From Siniperca chuatsi (Eukaryota; Chordata; Actinopteri; Centrarchiformes; Sinipercidae): 64,000 nucleotides of DNA. This document shows, one piece after another, positions 12,625 to 24,562 of this stretch; position 1 is the stretch's first letter, and each line of letters opens with the position of its first letter. A program made the translations under genes and the position numbers. The stretch lies in contig NC_058063.1 of the NCBI RefSeq assembly GCF_020085105.1, forward strand, positions 22,849,066-22,913,065. The letters run 5' to 3'. Below the pieces are notes generated by a model. It was given only the letters and a program-made list of their open reading frames with translations. It had not been told where the DNA came from and ran no database searches.

Positions 12625-12957
12625 AGGGCTGGGTATTGTGAAATGTTTTGATACTAATGCCGAAACAATACCTGAATATCAGCGCCAGTACCAAAATAAA
12701 TGGTACTTTTTCTGTTTTTCCAACAAAGCTACATTTCTCAGATGTTAAATGTTGTAAAAACAAGCAGCCGTCTTGTCTAAATAAAACGCAGTCTAAAATC
12801 AGCAGAATTATGATTTAAATCAGTAAGTATCTGATTAAAAGAATGAAACAAGAATGAGAATCTGACCAGACATTCAGCGACTTTGAGTTCTCGACAGTTT
12901 TTGATACTCAGTGAACACAATTTGATCGGTACCAAAAAAATTCGATACCCAGCCCTA
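12625..12957. mobile_element. MITE-like element with AGGGCTGGGTAT inverted ends
   Basis: Left end AGGGCTGGGTATTGTGAAA and right end TTCGATACCCAGCCCT form terminal inverted repeats around about 330 bases without coding capacity. The inverted AGGGCTGGG terminus is common to non-autonomous DNA transposons in fish. I see no clear target duplication. Confidence 0.6.
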
Positions 12958-12959
12958 AA

Positions 12960-14125
12960 CACAACACCGAAGGACTTCATCTTGTCAACGGGCTAACAAG
13001 AGGAGATTTTGAGACACGAGAATATATTTAAAGTCACCATCTGTGACTTTAATTGCAGTCAGAACTCTTCACGTTTGGATTCATCAACAACAAATATTTG
13101 TTCAAAACAAAGGCGTGGCATTGTTGAAGTGCCAAACAGAAACGTTTTTGTAAGATTTTGACTTTTCTTTACCAAAAACTGGAGTGAACTTTTGTGCTGT
13201 TGAAATCGGTGCCATTAGCTAGCTCATTAACCTAAATAATTTTGATGAGTAATGCCAACAAAGATTAAAAAAAATACAAATGTACCATCTCCCAACAAAG
13301 AAAAATGACACTACATGTTTAAATATTGAGATAATTTTTTACTGTTTGGTTCGTAAGCTAGCCAGAGACTTAGGACCAAAGCTGCATTGCTAGCAACTTA
13401 GCATTCTCAGTGCTAACGTCAGTTGGGTCGGTATGAGAGTGATTGCTTATGGCACTGAATTGGTTTCAGTTAGCCAAACACTAGCTCATTGTCATAAACA
13501 GTTGTTTTGATGAGTAATGACAATTAATTAAGCTGTTTAGCATCCATGAAAGGTAAATGTACCACCTAGCAACAAAGTAAAAAGTTAGACTAAATATTTA
13601 AATATTGAGATTATTATTTCTGACTGTGGTTTCTTCTAGTAGCTAAACTGCTAACTTCAGTTGGGTCCTCATCAGTATAAGAGTTCATGAGTAGAATGAG
13701 TATTGTTGTATATGCCTTTATGTACTTGATTATTGTTGTTTAAGTTATATTTTCAAGTCAAAATGTGTAAAGTATTGAGTGGACTCTTTTTTTTCTGTTT
13801 TCTTAATGTTATGCCATTCTTTATTGTAAAATGAATCAGTGAAAAAATAACTGCCTGTAAACTTCAGATTCCATCAAAACTCCCTGAAACTGCTGCAGGT
13901 TTAAAGACGGATTAATGGAGATTGTCGTTCCATAAAGCTCCAGTTACTTTTATAGAAGTGTTACAGGTGTTCATTTGGTTAAAGCTGATGTGAACAAAAT
14001 GTCACAATCAGATGTTTGCTTTGATAATAAAAGATTTATTTTCAGTCAAGAGCTGATATTGATGATTGACGTGTTTTAAGTAAAACAAACTTAGTGGTAG
14101 TTTTTAAGTTAAGCTAGCTAGTAAA
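12960..14125. other. Intergenic, no gene recognised
   Basis: AT-rich sequence with two related stretches (13200-13345 and 13465-13620, sharing GCTAGCTCATTA, TAATGACA/TAATGCCA and TTTAAATATTGAGAT) that look like a diverged local duplication. An AATAAA occurs at about 14027. Confidence 0.45.
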
Positions 14126-14129
14126 AGTT

Positions 14130-14485
14130 ACTCCAGCACTTGACAGCTATTGGATGGATTGCCATCAAATCTTGCACAGACATTCATATTTCCCTCAGGA
14201 TGAATCCAAGAGGATGACCCTCTGGCTTTTCATATAGCATTGTCATTTTAATTTGTTCAATACTGTGTTTTATGACCAAATACCTGCAAAGTTGTACTTT
14301 GTGTTTAATGCTAATTAGCAAATGTTAACATGCTAACACGCTAAACTAACATGGTAAACATACCTGCTACACATCAACATTTTAGCATTGAAATTATGAG
14401 CATGTTAGCATACTAACATTAGCATTTAGCTCAAAGTAGCCTCACAGAGCTGCCAGCATGGCTGTAGACACATCACCTGGGATGA
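14130..14485. repeat. Dispersed repeat with TGTTAGCATGCTAAC words
   Basis: GATGGATTGCCATCAAATC, TTAACATGCTAACACGCTAA and GCCTCACAGAGCTGCCAGCA blocks belong, as I recall, to a very common percomorph interspersed repeat. No coding potential. Confidence 0.55.
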
Positions 14486-15584
14486 ATGGTAGGCATAGGA
14501 AAGATTTCCATGTTACGACTAGGTTGTTTGATTACAATTTTGGTCATGTGAGGGTTAAAAATACAGTTCATTGATGATAAAACACTATTAAATTTAATTT
14601 ACCTTTGAACGACAAGACTTTTGCAAACATGAGGTGACCGTGTTTGTGGTTGTTTCAGGCACTTTAGTATTATTAAGTGCCAAGTCGCATATATCTGCGC
14701 TTTCCCATAAATGCAACTTAACACCGTTTACTATTTGGAAACTGATAATTACGATATCTCCGATATGACTTGAACGTGGCACTAGTCTTGCTTGTATTTT
14801 AGACTATAATTTGTGTGTGCCTTCTATTACTACCCACCATTTTCCAAAGCATAAAATCAGTTTTTAGATTTCCTTTCATGCAGCGTTTGGTTTCAAGTTA
14901 TATAAATTAAGTTCTCAGAGACATAAAATCTTAAGATCCAATCACGAATATGTGTTTTTTATGTTTTTGTGACGCAGCTGAAAGCACAGATTTGACTTGA
15001 ATAGTCTGCCAGAATGATGCATTCATAGGATCTTACAAAAATTCAGAAAAACAAATTTCCTACTCAGATGTTTGCAAGAATATAAATTTTTTAAGGCGAT
15101 AATTTATTTTTTCATCATTGTTCACATTCTTTTAATGATGCTCATGTTTGGTCTTTCCATCTGTAACTCTCATCAACACGATGTTGATGGGTGGCTAACT
15201 CTGAAGTCTCAGATGGTGGAGCTGCCTGCCAGCACATGAACGCACCGTTGTGATGTCTGGTACTTCATGCTAATCAGGAAGACTGATTGGCAGGAAGTAT
15301 GGACACTACTGTATTCGTTCCATTGTGGGATTGTGAGTCAATAGGGAGTTATTTTGGACACAACCTCAGACTTCAGCCAATCAGCAAGCACACACAGCAT
15401 GAGACAGAAATAAATAGTTGTTTATTGAGCAACAAACATGTTTTCCACAATGATTCAGACACACTTTCTGTTTAAAGTAAATTGAGTCAGAGAACGAAAA
15501 TAATAATTTAATACAAAACACATTTATTCAGTGAGCAACAGAGTGTTTGTGTGATGTTTTCGGGATGTTCGTCCCATTCTTGTG

Positions 15585-15990
15585 AACGCAATATCTCAGG
15601 AACGTCCACTTGGACTCAAGGATGAGCTGATTACGATTTGGTGGTCAAAGGTCACTGTGACTTCACAAAACACAACAAAATTTCACACAGATGTTTAATG
15701 GGGTACAACGATGAAGTGATGACATTTTTTACCCGAAAGGTCAAAGGTCAACTTCACAGTGACATCATGTCCTGGGAAAAAAAACTTTTTTGGCCTTTAT
15801 TCAACACCATAACTGAGGAACAGAAGTGGAGAGAGTGACCATGTTTCACAGCTGGTCGGACACTTAATAGGTGACACTTTTGACTCAAAGGTCACTGTGA
15901 CTTCTAAATAGGTTTATAGCCATAATGTAAAAATGAATTGCGCGATTCCAGATTTCACACACATGTTGACTGGGACGACACAATGAGTAA
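15585..15990. repeat. Dispersed repeat with AAAGGTCACTGTGACTTC blocks
   Basis: ATATCTCAGGAACG, CCACTTGGACTCAAGGATG and two AAAGGTCACTGTGACTTC blocks (about 15647 and 15887) are typical of a common fish repeat. The open frame in it (15638-15838) is incidental. Confidence 0.55.
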
Positions 15991-16455
15991 ATAATAACTA
16001 CAGTACGGGATTTCCTCCATCTTGTCTATTCTGCCTTTCACTTCCTGCCTCATTCTGAATTTCGAGCGTCATCAGTATCACATGACTGCAAACAACGTAT
16101 TGGAGTGCAGATAGCTAATCGTGATCCAGTGAGTTTCACCTACAGCTCACAGAGACGCTTCGCATCTAAAAATGCTAGGAGAAAACAAAAGCAGCACATT
16201 TTGTGTAGATATACTCTATAAGAATCACATGTGTACCTGTTTAGCCAATACATCTATGCTAATCCTTCATTAATCAGTTCAACATGTATATTCACTGGAA
16301 TCATACATCAAAGATGATCAATCACTTCCATTTAGCCAAAAAATACACTTCACTACATAGATTATGAGTCTGGACGGACATGGATGTAAACTGCAACTTG
16401 ACTGGTTGTGGCAAACAACCACAGGGCGGTAATTCTAGTTTTCTTTTAGAACGAA

Positions 16456-18045
16456 TACAGTGGTGTGAAAAAGTGTCTGCCTCCTTCCTGATTTCTTATT
16501 TTTTTGCATGTTTGTCACACTTAAATGTTTCAGATCATCAAACATATAATAGTCAAAGATAACACAAGTAAACACAAAATGCAGTTTTTAAATGAAGGTT
16601 GTTATTAAGGGAAAACAAAATCCAAACCTACATGGCCCTGTGTGAAAAAGTGATTGCCCCACCTGTTAAAACATAACTGTGATTTATCACACCTGAGTTC
16701 AATTTATCTAGCCACACCCAGGCCTGATTACTGCCACACCTGTTCTCAATCAAGAAATCACTTAAATAGGACCTGCCTGACAAAGTGAAGCAGACCAAAA
16801 GATCTTCAAAAGCTAGACATCATGCCGAGATCCAAAGAAATTCAGGAAAAAATGAAAAAGAAAGTAATTGAGATCTATCAGTCTGGAAAAGGTTATGAAG
16901 CCATTTCTAAAGCTTTGGGACTCCAGCGAACCACAGTGAGAGCCAATATCCACAAATGGCGAAAACATGGAACAGTGGTGAACCTTCCCAGGAGTGGCCG
17001 GCCGACCAAAATGACCCCTAGAGCGCAGCGACGACTCATCCAAGAGGTCACAAAAGACCCCACAACAACACCCAAAGAACCGCAGGCCTCACTTGCCTCA
17101 GTTAAGGTCAGTGTTCATGACTCCACCATAAGAAAGAGACTGGGCAAAAATGGCCTGCATGGCAGAGCTCCAAGACGAAAACCACTGCTGAGCAAAAAGA
17201 ACATTAAGGCTCGTCTCATTTTTGCCAGAAAACATCTTGATGATCCCCAAGACTTTTGGGAAAATACTCTGTGGAACTTTTTGGAAGGTGTGTGTCCCAT
17301 TACATCTGGCGTAAAAGTAACACCGCATTTCAGAAAAAGAACATCATACCAGCAGTAAAATATGGTGGTGGTAGTGTGATGGTCTGGGGCTGTTCTGCTG
17401 CTTCAGGACCTGGAAGACTTGCTGTGATAAATGGAACCATGAATTCTGCTGTCCACCAAAAACTCCTGAAGGAGAACGTCCGGCCATCTGTTCGTGACCT
17501 CAAGCTGAAGCAAACTTGGGTTCTGCAGCAGGACAATGATCCAAAACACACTAGCAAGTCCACCTCTGAATGGCTGAAGAAGAACAAAATGAAGACTTTG
17601 GAGCGGCCTAGTCAAAGTCCTGAACTGAATCCTATTGAGATGCTGTGGCGTGACCTTAAAAAGGCCGTTCATGCTCGAAATCCCTCCACTGTGGCTGAAT
17701 CACAACAATTCTGCAGAGATGAGTGGGCCAAAATTCCTCCACAGCGCTGTAAAAGACTCATTGCAAGTTATCGCAAATGCTTGTTTGCAGTTGTTGCTGC
17801 TAAGGGTGGAGCAACCAGTTATTAGGTTTAGGGTGCAATCACTGTTTCACGCAGGGCCATGTAGGTTTGGATTTTGTTTTCCCTTAATAATAACAACCTT
17901 CATTTAAAAACTGCATTTTGTGTTTACTTGTGTTATCTTTGACTAATATTTAAATTAGTTTGATGATCTGAAACATTTAAGTGTGACAAACATGCAAAAA
18001 AATAAGAAATCAGCAAGGGGGCCAACACTTTTTCACACCACTGTA
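16456..18045 (+). mobile_element. Tc1/mariner (Tc1-type) transposon, inactive
   Basis: Ends in TA-CAGTGGTGTGAAAAAGTG on the left and CACTTTTTCACACCACTG-TA on the right. These form inverted repeats of at least 45 bases with a few mismatches, flanked by the TA target duplication at 16456-16457 and 18044-18045. Length is about 1.6 kb, usual for a vertebrate Tc1 element. It lies between sgms2 and the LEF-like gene. Confidence 0.95.
16822..17825 (+). pseudogene. Tc1-type transposase, frame broken at the first catalytic Asp
   Basis: The cut-and-paste transposase starts MPRSKEIQEK, with paired helix-turn-helix DNA-binding regions (SKALGLQRTT, then SGRPTKMTPR). It reads in one frame to FWENTLW near 17274 and resumes in another frame (VELFGRCVSHYIW to the stop at 17825). 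The block expected between W and VELFG, which holds the first Asp of the DDE triad, is missing: a short deletion causes both the frameshift and the loss. The second Asp (QQDNDPKH) and the Glu (LNPIEMLW) remain with 34 residues between them, as in DD34E. The protein cannot be active as it stands. Confidence 0.92.
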
Positions 18046-18374
18046 GGTACAAAAAATATAAAGTAATTAATTGGCCATGCATGCTCAGATCTGTATCTCC
18101 AGCGTCCACAGCTGCCATGATGGAAATGTCCGCATATTCTCACTTTGAGTATGATTTAAAAAGTAATTTTTTAAAAACTGCATATCAATCAACAGACACT
18201 ACTTAGTTGTCACTGAATTGCTTTGCTCTGATATAATCAAGAAAGAGACACCATATCATATCATGAGCCACTTGTTGAAACAAGTATGTAAATAACCATA
18301 ATATGTTAACCATAGATTTAAACCAAACTAGAGTTTCATCAGCAGCAACTTCACTACATTTTAGTGCATTAAGT

Positions 18375-18401
18375 GTGTGTGTGTGTGTGTGTGTGTGTGT
18401 C
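18375..18401. repeat. (TG)n microsatellite
   Basis: About 13 TG units downstream of the LEF-like gene. Confidence 0.9.
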
Positions 18402-18554
18402 ACATGTTGTCTCTTCAGCGGTCTCATCCAGCACTCAGAGTCCAGCTGCAGGGAAACAAACAACAACAGATCATTTTAGGGATTTACACACACAGTCAGA
18501 GGTCAGCTGCACTTAAAGTGTGTGGTGCATGATGGGAAGGCAAGTGTGTCATCA

Positions 18555-18815
18555 CATCATCACAGTAGTAGTGGTAGTAGAAGTAGTTGTATTAGTAGTA
18601 GTGGTAGTAGTAAAAGTAGCAATAGTTGTAGTAGAAGTAGTAGTTTAATAACACTGTAATACTACCTATTACTACTAAAGTCAGAGGTCAAATACACCTA
18701 AATAAGTGTGTGGTGCATGATGGGAAGGTAAGTGTGTCATCACATCATCACAGTAGTGGTGGTAGAAGTAGTTATATTAGTAGTAGAAGTAGTAGCTGTA
18801 GAAGTAGTAGGTGTA
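18555..18815. repeat. Imperfect (AGT)n trinucleotide blocks
   Basis: Two blocks rich in AGTAGT/GTAGTAGAAG (about 18563-18650 and 18753-18812), separated by a duplicated segment: GTGTGTGGTGCATGATGGGA occurs at about 18520 and again at about 18707. They lie beyond the stop codon of the LEF-like gene. Confidence 0.8.
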
Positions 18816-18879
18816 ATACTCCTGAGCTGACTCTGACTGGCATTAAAGATGAAGAAGAAGTCTTTTATTTTGTTTTCTT

Positions 18880-20854
18880 TTAACCCGACCTGGGGCAGCT
18901 TCCTGTGGGCTGCTGGCTCCGCTTCCTCTTCCTTTTGCCCTGAAGAGAAAAGAAGAAACTGGAGATTTTTTTGAAACACACACACACACACACACACAGT
19001 ATACATGGTAGATGTACAGTACATACGTAGTTATCCCTGGCGGACCATCCAGGGTAGAGCTGCATGTGAAGCAGTCTCTCCTTATGGGCCAGATCGAAGT
19101 ATTTGGACTGTTCAGAGTGTGACAGAGTGTGCCACTGAGAGAGAGTGACAGAGACTGGTTATTAACAAACAGCAGCTCTAAAGCTCACTGATTAACACGT
19201 TATATCTAATTTGTTTAATCTGTGCAAAAACAAAAGTGTAAAAATGACACGTTGTGGTTTTACGAAGGTTTGCCGGACTATGTTTTTGGCCAAGAGCAGT
19301 GACTTGCTGGAGTTAGTTCAGAGGAGAGCAGGAAATACTCTGGCACACGCCCACTACACAAACGAGATATAAAATGTTAATCAGTGAGCTTTAGAGCTGC
19401 TGGGAGGGGGATTTTGTTACATTCTTCATGCTAAGCTAAGTTAACCAGCTGCTGGCTGTAGCTTCACATTTACCGTGCGGATATGACAGTGGTATCAATC
19501 TGAATTTCCCATAATGCACCTGGATAGTGTCTTTCATTAGAGCCTCCCTGCCTCAAGGTCGTGTCTAGATCAAGCCCCCAGGAAGTGCGCTGTGCTTTGA
19601 AGCCAATTTGACATAGCGGCCAAACCGTGGAATTACAACTTCCGAGTTCGTCACATGATGCACACGGACCCACAAGATTTTTTTCCCATAGACTTACATT
19701 GTGAAAGAAGCAGCTGTAAAATGGTGGACACATTTTTTTGAGCGCCACAACCCCCCCTCGTTTCACTAGGAAACAAAACTACTTGGTTAGGTTTAGGAAA
19801 AGATCATGGTTTGGGTTCAGATAAGAACGTCATATATAAGACATCTTTCAAACTCCACACCTCCAATTTGCAACACAGTCTTTGAGTTAGAAGTGTGTAG
19901 TCTCCATGCCCGAGATAGTTGATGACATCACTATGACGTCATCAGGGCTGGACGGGGCTCACTCTCTCACCCTGCGTCCCAGGATGCGGTTAATGGCGGC
20001 GCTCTCTCTCTCTCGTCCCTCCTGCAGCACTTTGTTTCTCATCTCCTTCATGTAGAGCATGAAGGCGTTCAGAGGCTTCTTCACAGGCTGTCTGCTGCTG
20101 CTGAGGGCGAGAGACATACAGGACACACAGGGACGCAGAGAGAGAGAGGAGGTCATCTAGCTCCATCCACTGTACTGCTGCAGTAGTGCTGCACAAACAG
20201 GTGGACAAAGAGTACATTTAATAGCAGCAGTTATCACTGCAGTAGGAATAGTGGTAATTGTAGTATTAGAAGTAATAGAAGTAGCAGCAGTTGTACTGGA
20301 AGTAATAGTTGTTGTAGTAGAAGTAGTACTGTACTGTCTATTACAGTAGTACAGGAGTAGTAGTTAGTAACTGTACAGTAGTAGTACCTACGACTCTTAC
20401 TATTAGTCATAGCAGCTTTAGTAGAAGCAGTAGTAGTAGAATAAGTGGTTGCTGTAGTAGAAATAGTAGTAGTACTTTTAGTATTACATAGTAGAGTTAG
20501 CATAACTTGTGATGGTTGCAGTGGTAGAAGTAACAGTTCAGTAGTTGTATTTGCAGTATCAGTGGTAGTAGCAGTACTAATTTTCTCAGTAGTGTTAGAA
20601 GTAGTATTACTAGTGACTGCAGTAGTACATGTACTATTCTAGTAGATTTTTAAAACATATGAAGTCATCCAGATTTACCTGAAACCTTCACAAACTCACC
20701 TGGTGACACTGTTGCCATGGTAACACGGGTGTGTCCTGGAGGGGGCGTCTGCCTGCCGGGCAGCGGGTGCACTGATTGGCTGGCTGTACGGGGAGGAAGG
20801 AGGGACGTGTCTGTCGCTGTAGAGGAGGAGAGGGATGAGAGGATGCATGGACGA
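18880..20854 (-). CDS. LEF/TCF-type HMG-box transcription factor, divergent and compact
   Basis: LEF/TCF proteins bind CTTTG-type sites and carry beta-catenin to Wnt targets in the nucleus. Exons on the minus strand are 20854-20700, 20100-19971, 19134-19027 and 18939-18880 (stop TAA... at 18880-18882); all are in phase with GT-AG junctions. The first starts [14 protein letters not shown], matching the HPL.PLI.Y segment before the HMG box in LEF1/TCF7. The HMG box begins [18 protein letters not shown], continues [12 protein letters not shown], then [20 protein letters not shown] and [16 protein letters not shown], then the basic tail [10 protein letters not shown]. Between the box start and ESAAIN it reads [10 protein letters not shown] where LEF/TCF proteins keep a conserved block. 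The HMG exon joins directly to the HPL exon in phase, so the usual proline-rich exons are absent. No beta-catenin-binding N-terminus was found in the window. In mammals LEF1 lies near SGMS2, so this is probably a lef1-related paralogue. Confidence 0.8.
18977..18999. repeat. (AC)n microsatellite upstream of the last LEF-like exon
   Basis: About 11 units, some 40 bases upstream (on the gene strand) of the acceptor at 18940. Confidence 0.9.
19200..19970. other. Intron of the LEF-like gene with dispersed-repeat pieces
   Basis: The stretch 19425-19510 (GCTAAGCTAAG, AACCAGCTGCTGGCTGTAGC, GACAGTGGTATCAATCTGAA) matches pieces of the repeat inside segmental copies A and B (about 35900-36000 and 63000-63080). 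The rest is unassigned. Confidence 0.5.
20220..20645. repeat. Imperfect (AGT/AGC)n trinucleotide repeat, about 420 bases
   Basis: Runs of GTAGTAGAAGTAGTA-type words fill the intron between the HPL exon and the HMG exon. Thr/Ser-rich open frames here are products of the repeat. Confidence 0.9.
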
Positions 20855-21192
20855 CTGCAGAGAGAGCAGAGACAATTCAAACGTAAAAGTTTACTTTATA
20901 ATCTTGCTTTCAAGTTTAGGTTGGCAAAAATTATGCATTATCAAACATTATATATGTTGTGTTATCAAGCTGTTGAGTTAGATATTTAGCATTAAAATTT
21001 TTACACAAGCTTAGCAAGATTGTAATACGCAGTATCTCCACTAGAGGGCAGCCTGAGGTGAAGCATTTATGGTGTGGTAGTCATAATTATATAATATATA
21101 TAACTTTATGTTTTTATATGTCTACCCAACATAACATGATGTTTTGTATGTTTACCTCAGTCTCATTTAATATTTGTAGATTTTAATTTATT

Positions 21193-21205
21193 GTACTCCC
21201 ATTTT
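21193..21205. repeat. Left target-site duplication of the LINE
   Basis: GTACTCCCATTTT here is repeated exactly at 24563-24575, right after the LINE tail. Confidence 0.93.
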
Positions 21206-21447
21206 TTCCCCTCCTTGAACCGCCACCTTAACGTGGTGGAGGGGTTTGAGTACCCGAATGACCCTGGGAGCTATGTTGCCTGGGGCTGTATGCCCCTGGT
21301 AGGGTCACCCATGGCAAACAGGTCCAGGGTGACGGGTCAGACCAAGAGCGGTTCAGAAGACCCTTATGGATTATTTAAAATCAAGGCCAGTTACGTCGCC
21401 CGGATTGGCGCTACCGGGGCCCCACCCTGGAGCCAGGCCTGGGGTGG

Positions 21448-22317
21448 GTGCCCGACGGCGAGCGCCTGGTGGCCGGGCCTTTCCCCACGGGGCCCGGCCG
21501 GGCACAGCCCGAAGGAGCGACGTGGGGCCGTCCTCCCGTGGACCCACCACCCGCAGGAGGATCCGTGAGGGGCCGGTGCAGAGAGATCTGGGCGGCAGTC
21601 GCAGGCAGGGGCCGGCGACCAGATCTCCGGACACAGAAACTGGCTCTAGGGACATGGAATGTCACTTCGCTGGGGGGGAAGGAGCCTGAGCTTGTGCGGG
21701 AGGTTGAGCGTTACCGGCTAGATATAGTCGGCCTCGCCTCCACGCACAGCCTGGGCTCTGGAACCCGTCTCCTCGAGAGGGGCTGGACGCTCCATTTCTC
21801 TGGCGTTGCCGGCGGGGAGAGGCGGCGGGCTGGTGTGGGCCTGCTCATAGCCCCACAGCTCAGCCGTCACGTGTTGGAGTTTACCCCAGTGAACGAGAGG
21901 GTCGCGTCCCTCCGCCTCCGGGTGGGGGACAGGTCTCTCACTGTTGTGGCGGCCTACGGGCCGAACAGCAGTGCAGAGTACCAGGCCTTCTTGGAGTCCC
22001 TGGGAGGGGTACTAGACAGTGCACCACCCGGGGACTCCGTTGTTCTACTGGGGGACTTCAACGCCCACGTGGGCAACGACAGTGACACCTGGAGAGGGGT
22101 AATCGGAAGGAACGGCCCCCCTGATCTGAACCCGAGCGGTGTTCAGTTGTTGGACTTCTGTGCTAGTTACAGTTTGTCCATAACTAACACCATGTTCAAG
22201 CACAAGGGTGTCCATCAGTGCACGTGGCACCAGGACACCCTAGGCCGGAGGTCGATGATCGACTTTGTTGTCGTATCATCTGACCTCCGGCCGCGCGTGT
22301 CTTGGACACTCGGGTGA
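21448..22317 (+). pseudogene. LINE endonuclease domain, frame lost at the 3' end
   Basis: Target-nicking endonuclease of the LINE. Motifs are [10 protein letters not shown] (about 21650), [21 protein letters not shown] (about 22050) and [12 protein letters not shown] (about 22255), as in AP-endonuclease folds. The frame slips after RPRVSW near 22300: the next expected block (AELSTDHHLVVSW) continues in another frame at about 22330-22365. The Met at 21448 precedes the domain by about 65 codons of low-confidence sequence. Confidence 0.85.
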
Positions 22318-24529
22318 AGAGAGGGGCGGAGCTGTCAACCGATCACCACCTGGTGGTGAGTTGGATCCGCTGGCGGGGAGGAAGCCGGACAGACTTGGCA
22401 GGCCCAAGCGTATCGTGAGGGTCTGCTAGGAACGTCTGGCGGAGCCCTCTGTCAGCAGGGTCTACAACTCACACCTCCGGGAGAGCTTCTCCCAGATCCC
22501 GGGGGAGGTTGGGGACATTGAGTCCGAGTGGACCATGTTTTCCACCTCCATTGTCGATGCGGCGGCTCGTAGCTGTGGTCGCAAGGTTTCTGGTGCCTGT
22601 CGCGCGGCAATCCCCGAACACGGTGGTGGACGCCGGAAGTAAGGGATGCCGTCAGGCTGAAGAAGGAGTCCTATCGGGCCTTGTTGGCTCGTGGGACTCC
22701 CGAGGCAGCTGACAGGTACCGGCAGGCTAAGCGTGCTGCAGCCCGTGCGGTCACAGAGGCAAAAACTCAGGACTGGGAGAGGTTCGGAGAGGCCATGGAG
22801 GAGGACTATCGGTCGGCCTCAAAGAAATTCTGGCAAACCGTCCGACGGCTCAGGAGGGGGAAGCAGTTCTTCACCAACACCTTGTACGGTGCGGGTGGAG
22901 AGCTGTTGACCTCGACTGGGGATGTTGTCGGACGGTGGAAGGAATACTTTGAGGATCTCCTCAATCCCGCTGTCACGTCTTCCGAAGAGGAAGCGGAGGC
23001 TGGGGACCGGAGGCGGACTCATCCATCACCCTGGCCGAAGTCACTGAGGTTGTTGGCAAGCTCCTTGGTGGCAAGGCTTCGGGGTGGATGAGATCCGTCC
23101 TGAGTATCTTAAGTCTCTGGATGTTGTGGGACTGTCTTGGCTGACACGTCTCTGCAACATCGCGTGGCGTCTGGGACAGTGCCTCTGGACTGGCAGACCG
23201 GGGGTGGTGGTCCTCTGTATAAGAAGGGGACCGGAGGGTGTGTTCCAATCACAGAGGGATCACACTTCTCAGCCTCCCGGTAAGGTCTATTCCAGGGTAC
23301 TGGAGAGGAGAATTCGTCCGATAGTCGAACCTTGGATTCAGGAGGAGCAGAGTGGTTTTCGTCCCGGTCGTGGAACACTGGACCAGCTCTATACTCTCCA
23401 TCGGGTGCTCGAGGGTTCATGGGAGTTTGCCCAACCAGTCCACATGTGCTTTGTGGATCTGGAGAAGGCATTCGACCGTGTGCCCCGGGCGCTTTGTGGG
23501 GAGTGCTCTGGGAGTATGGGGTCCGGGGCCCTTTGCTAAGGGCTGTCCGGTCCCTGTATAACCGGAGCAGGAGCTGTGTTCGCATTGCCGGCAGTAAGTC
23601 AGACCTGTTCCCGGTGCATGTTGGACTCCGCCAGGGCTGCCCTTTGTCACCGGTTCTGTTCATAATTTATATGGACAGAATTTCTAGGCGCAGTCAGGGG
23701 CGGTGGGTGTCCGGTTTGGGAACCACAGGATCTCATCTCTGCTGTTTGCAGATGATGTCGTTCTGATGGCTTCTTCAAACCAGGACCTGCAGCATGCACT
23801 GGGACGGTTTGCAGCCGAGTGTGAAGCAGCTGGGATGAGAATCAGCTCTTCCAAATCTGAGGCCATGGTTCTTGACCGGAAAAAGGTGGTTTGCTCTCTT
23901 CGCGTGGGTGGGGAGTCCTTGCCCCAAGTGGAGGAGTTTAAGTATCTCGGGGTCTTGTTCACGAGTGAGGGACGGATGGAGCGTGAGATTGACAGGCGGA
24001 TCGGTGCAGCGCCTGCAGTGATGCGGGCGCTGTATCGGACCGTTGTGGTAAAGAAGGAGCTGAGTCGAAAGACAAAGCTCTCGATTTATCAGTCAATCTA
24101 CGCCCCTGCCCTCACCTATGGTCATGAGCTTTGGGTAGTGACCGAAAGGACAAGATCGCGGATACAAGCGGCCGAAATGGGCTTCCTCCGCCGAGTGGCT
24201 GGGCGCCCCTTAGAGATAGGGTGAGGAGCTCAGTCACACGGGGAGCTCGAGTAGAGCCGCTGCTCCTCCACGTCGAGAGGAGCCAGCTGAGGTGGCTAGG
24301 GCATCTGATCCGGATGCCTCCTGGACGCCTCCCTCGGGAGGTGTTCTGGGCATGTCCCACCGGGAGGCGGCCCCGGGGAAGACCCAGGACACGCTGGAGG
24401 GACTATGTCTCTCGGCTGGCCTGGGAACGCCTCGGGATCCCCCCGGAGGAGCTGGAGGAAGTGTCTGGGGCGAAGGAAGTCTGGGAGTCCCTGCTTAGAC
24501 TGCTGCCCCCGCGACCCGGCCCCGGATAA
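22318..24529 (+). pseudogene. LINE reverse transcriptase and C-terminal region, several frameshifts
   Basis: Copies the element RNA at the nicked target. Blocks in order over at least four frame changes are: AAARAVTEAKTQDWERFGEA (22735-22800); EIRPEYLKSLDVVGLSWLTR (23087-23146); SGFRPGRGTLDQLYTLHRVL and CFVDLEKAFDRVPRA (23350-23490); GLRQGCPLSPVLF (about 23625); LLFADDVVLMASS with the catalytic FADD (about 23740); YGHELWVVTERTRSRIQAAE (about 24118); GRRPRGRPRTRW (about 24363). Frame changes fall near 23080, 23500, 23700 and 24220, so the copy is inactive. Confidence 0.88.
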
Positions 24530-24562
24530 GCGGAAGAAGATGGATGGATGGATGGATGGATG

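Larger units (their letters stand above)
21206..24562 (+). mobile_element. Near full-length non-LTR retrotransposon (LINE), Rex3/RTE-like
   Basis: A 3.36-kb insertion between perfect 13-base target duplications, ending in a (GATG)n tail (about 24540-24562) after GGATAAGCGGAAGAAGATGG. It carries an AP-type endonuclease, a reverse transcriptase and a C-terminal region with HLIRMPPGRLPREVF and GRRPRGRPRTRW. The GATG tail and single-ORF layout fit RTE/Rex3-type elements; clade naming is from memory and tentative. GC content is far above the AT-rich flanks. It lies in an intron of the LEF-like gene, in the opposite orientation. Confidence 0.92.

Noticed and set aside
18840..18882. An extra splice from CCCCAG|GTCGGG extending the LEF-like protein into a longer C-terminal tail
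   Set aside because: The donor is weak and no downstream exon with the known C-terminal motifs of TCF proteins was found before 18400.
20234..20642. Thr/Ser-rich and Val-rich open frames
   Set aside because: Products of the AGT trinucleotide repeat in an intron of the LEF-like gene.
21371..21665. Overlapping minus-strand frames in the GC-rich start of the LINE
   Set aside because: Antisense shadows of the LINE; no family features.
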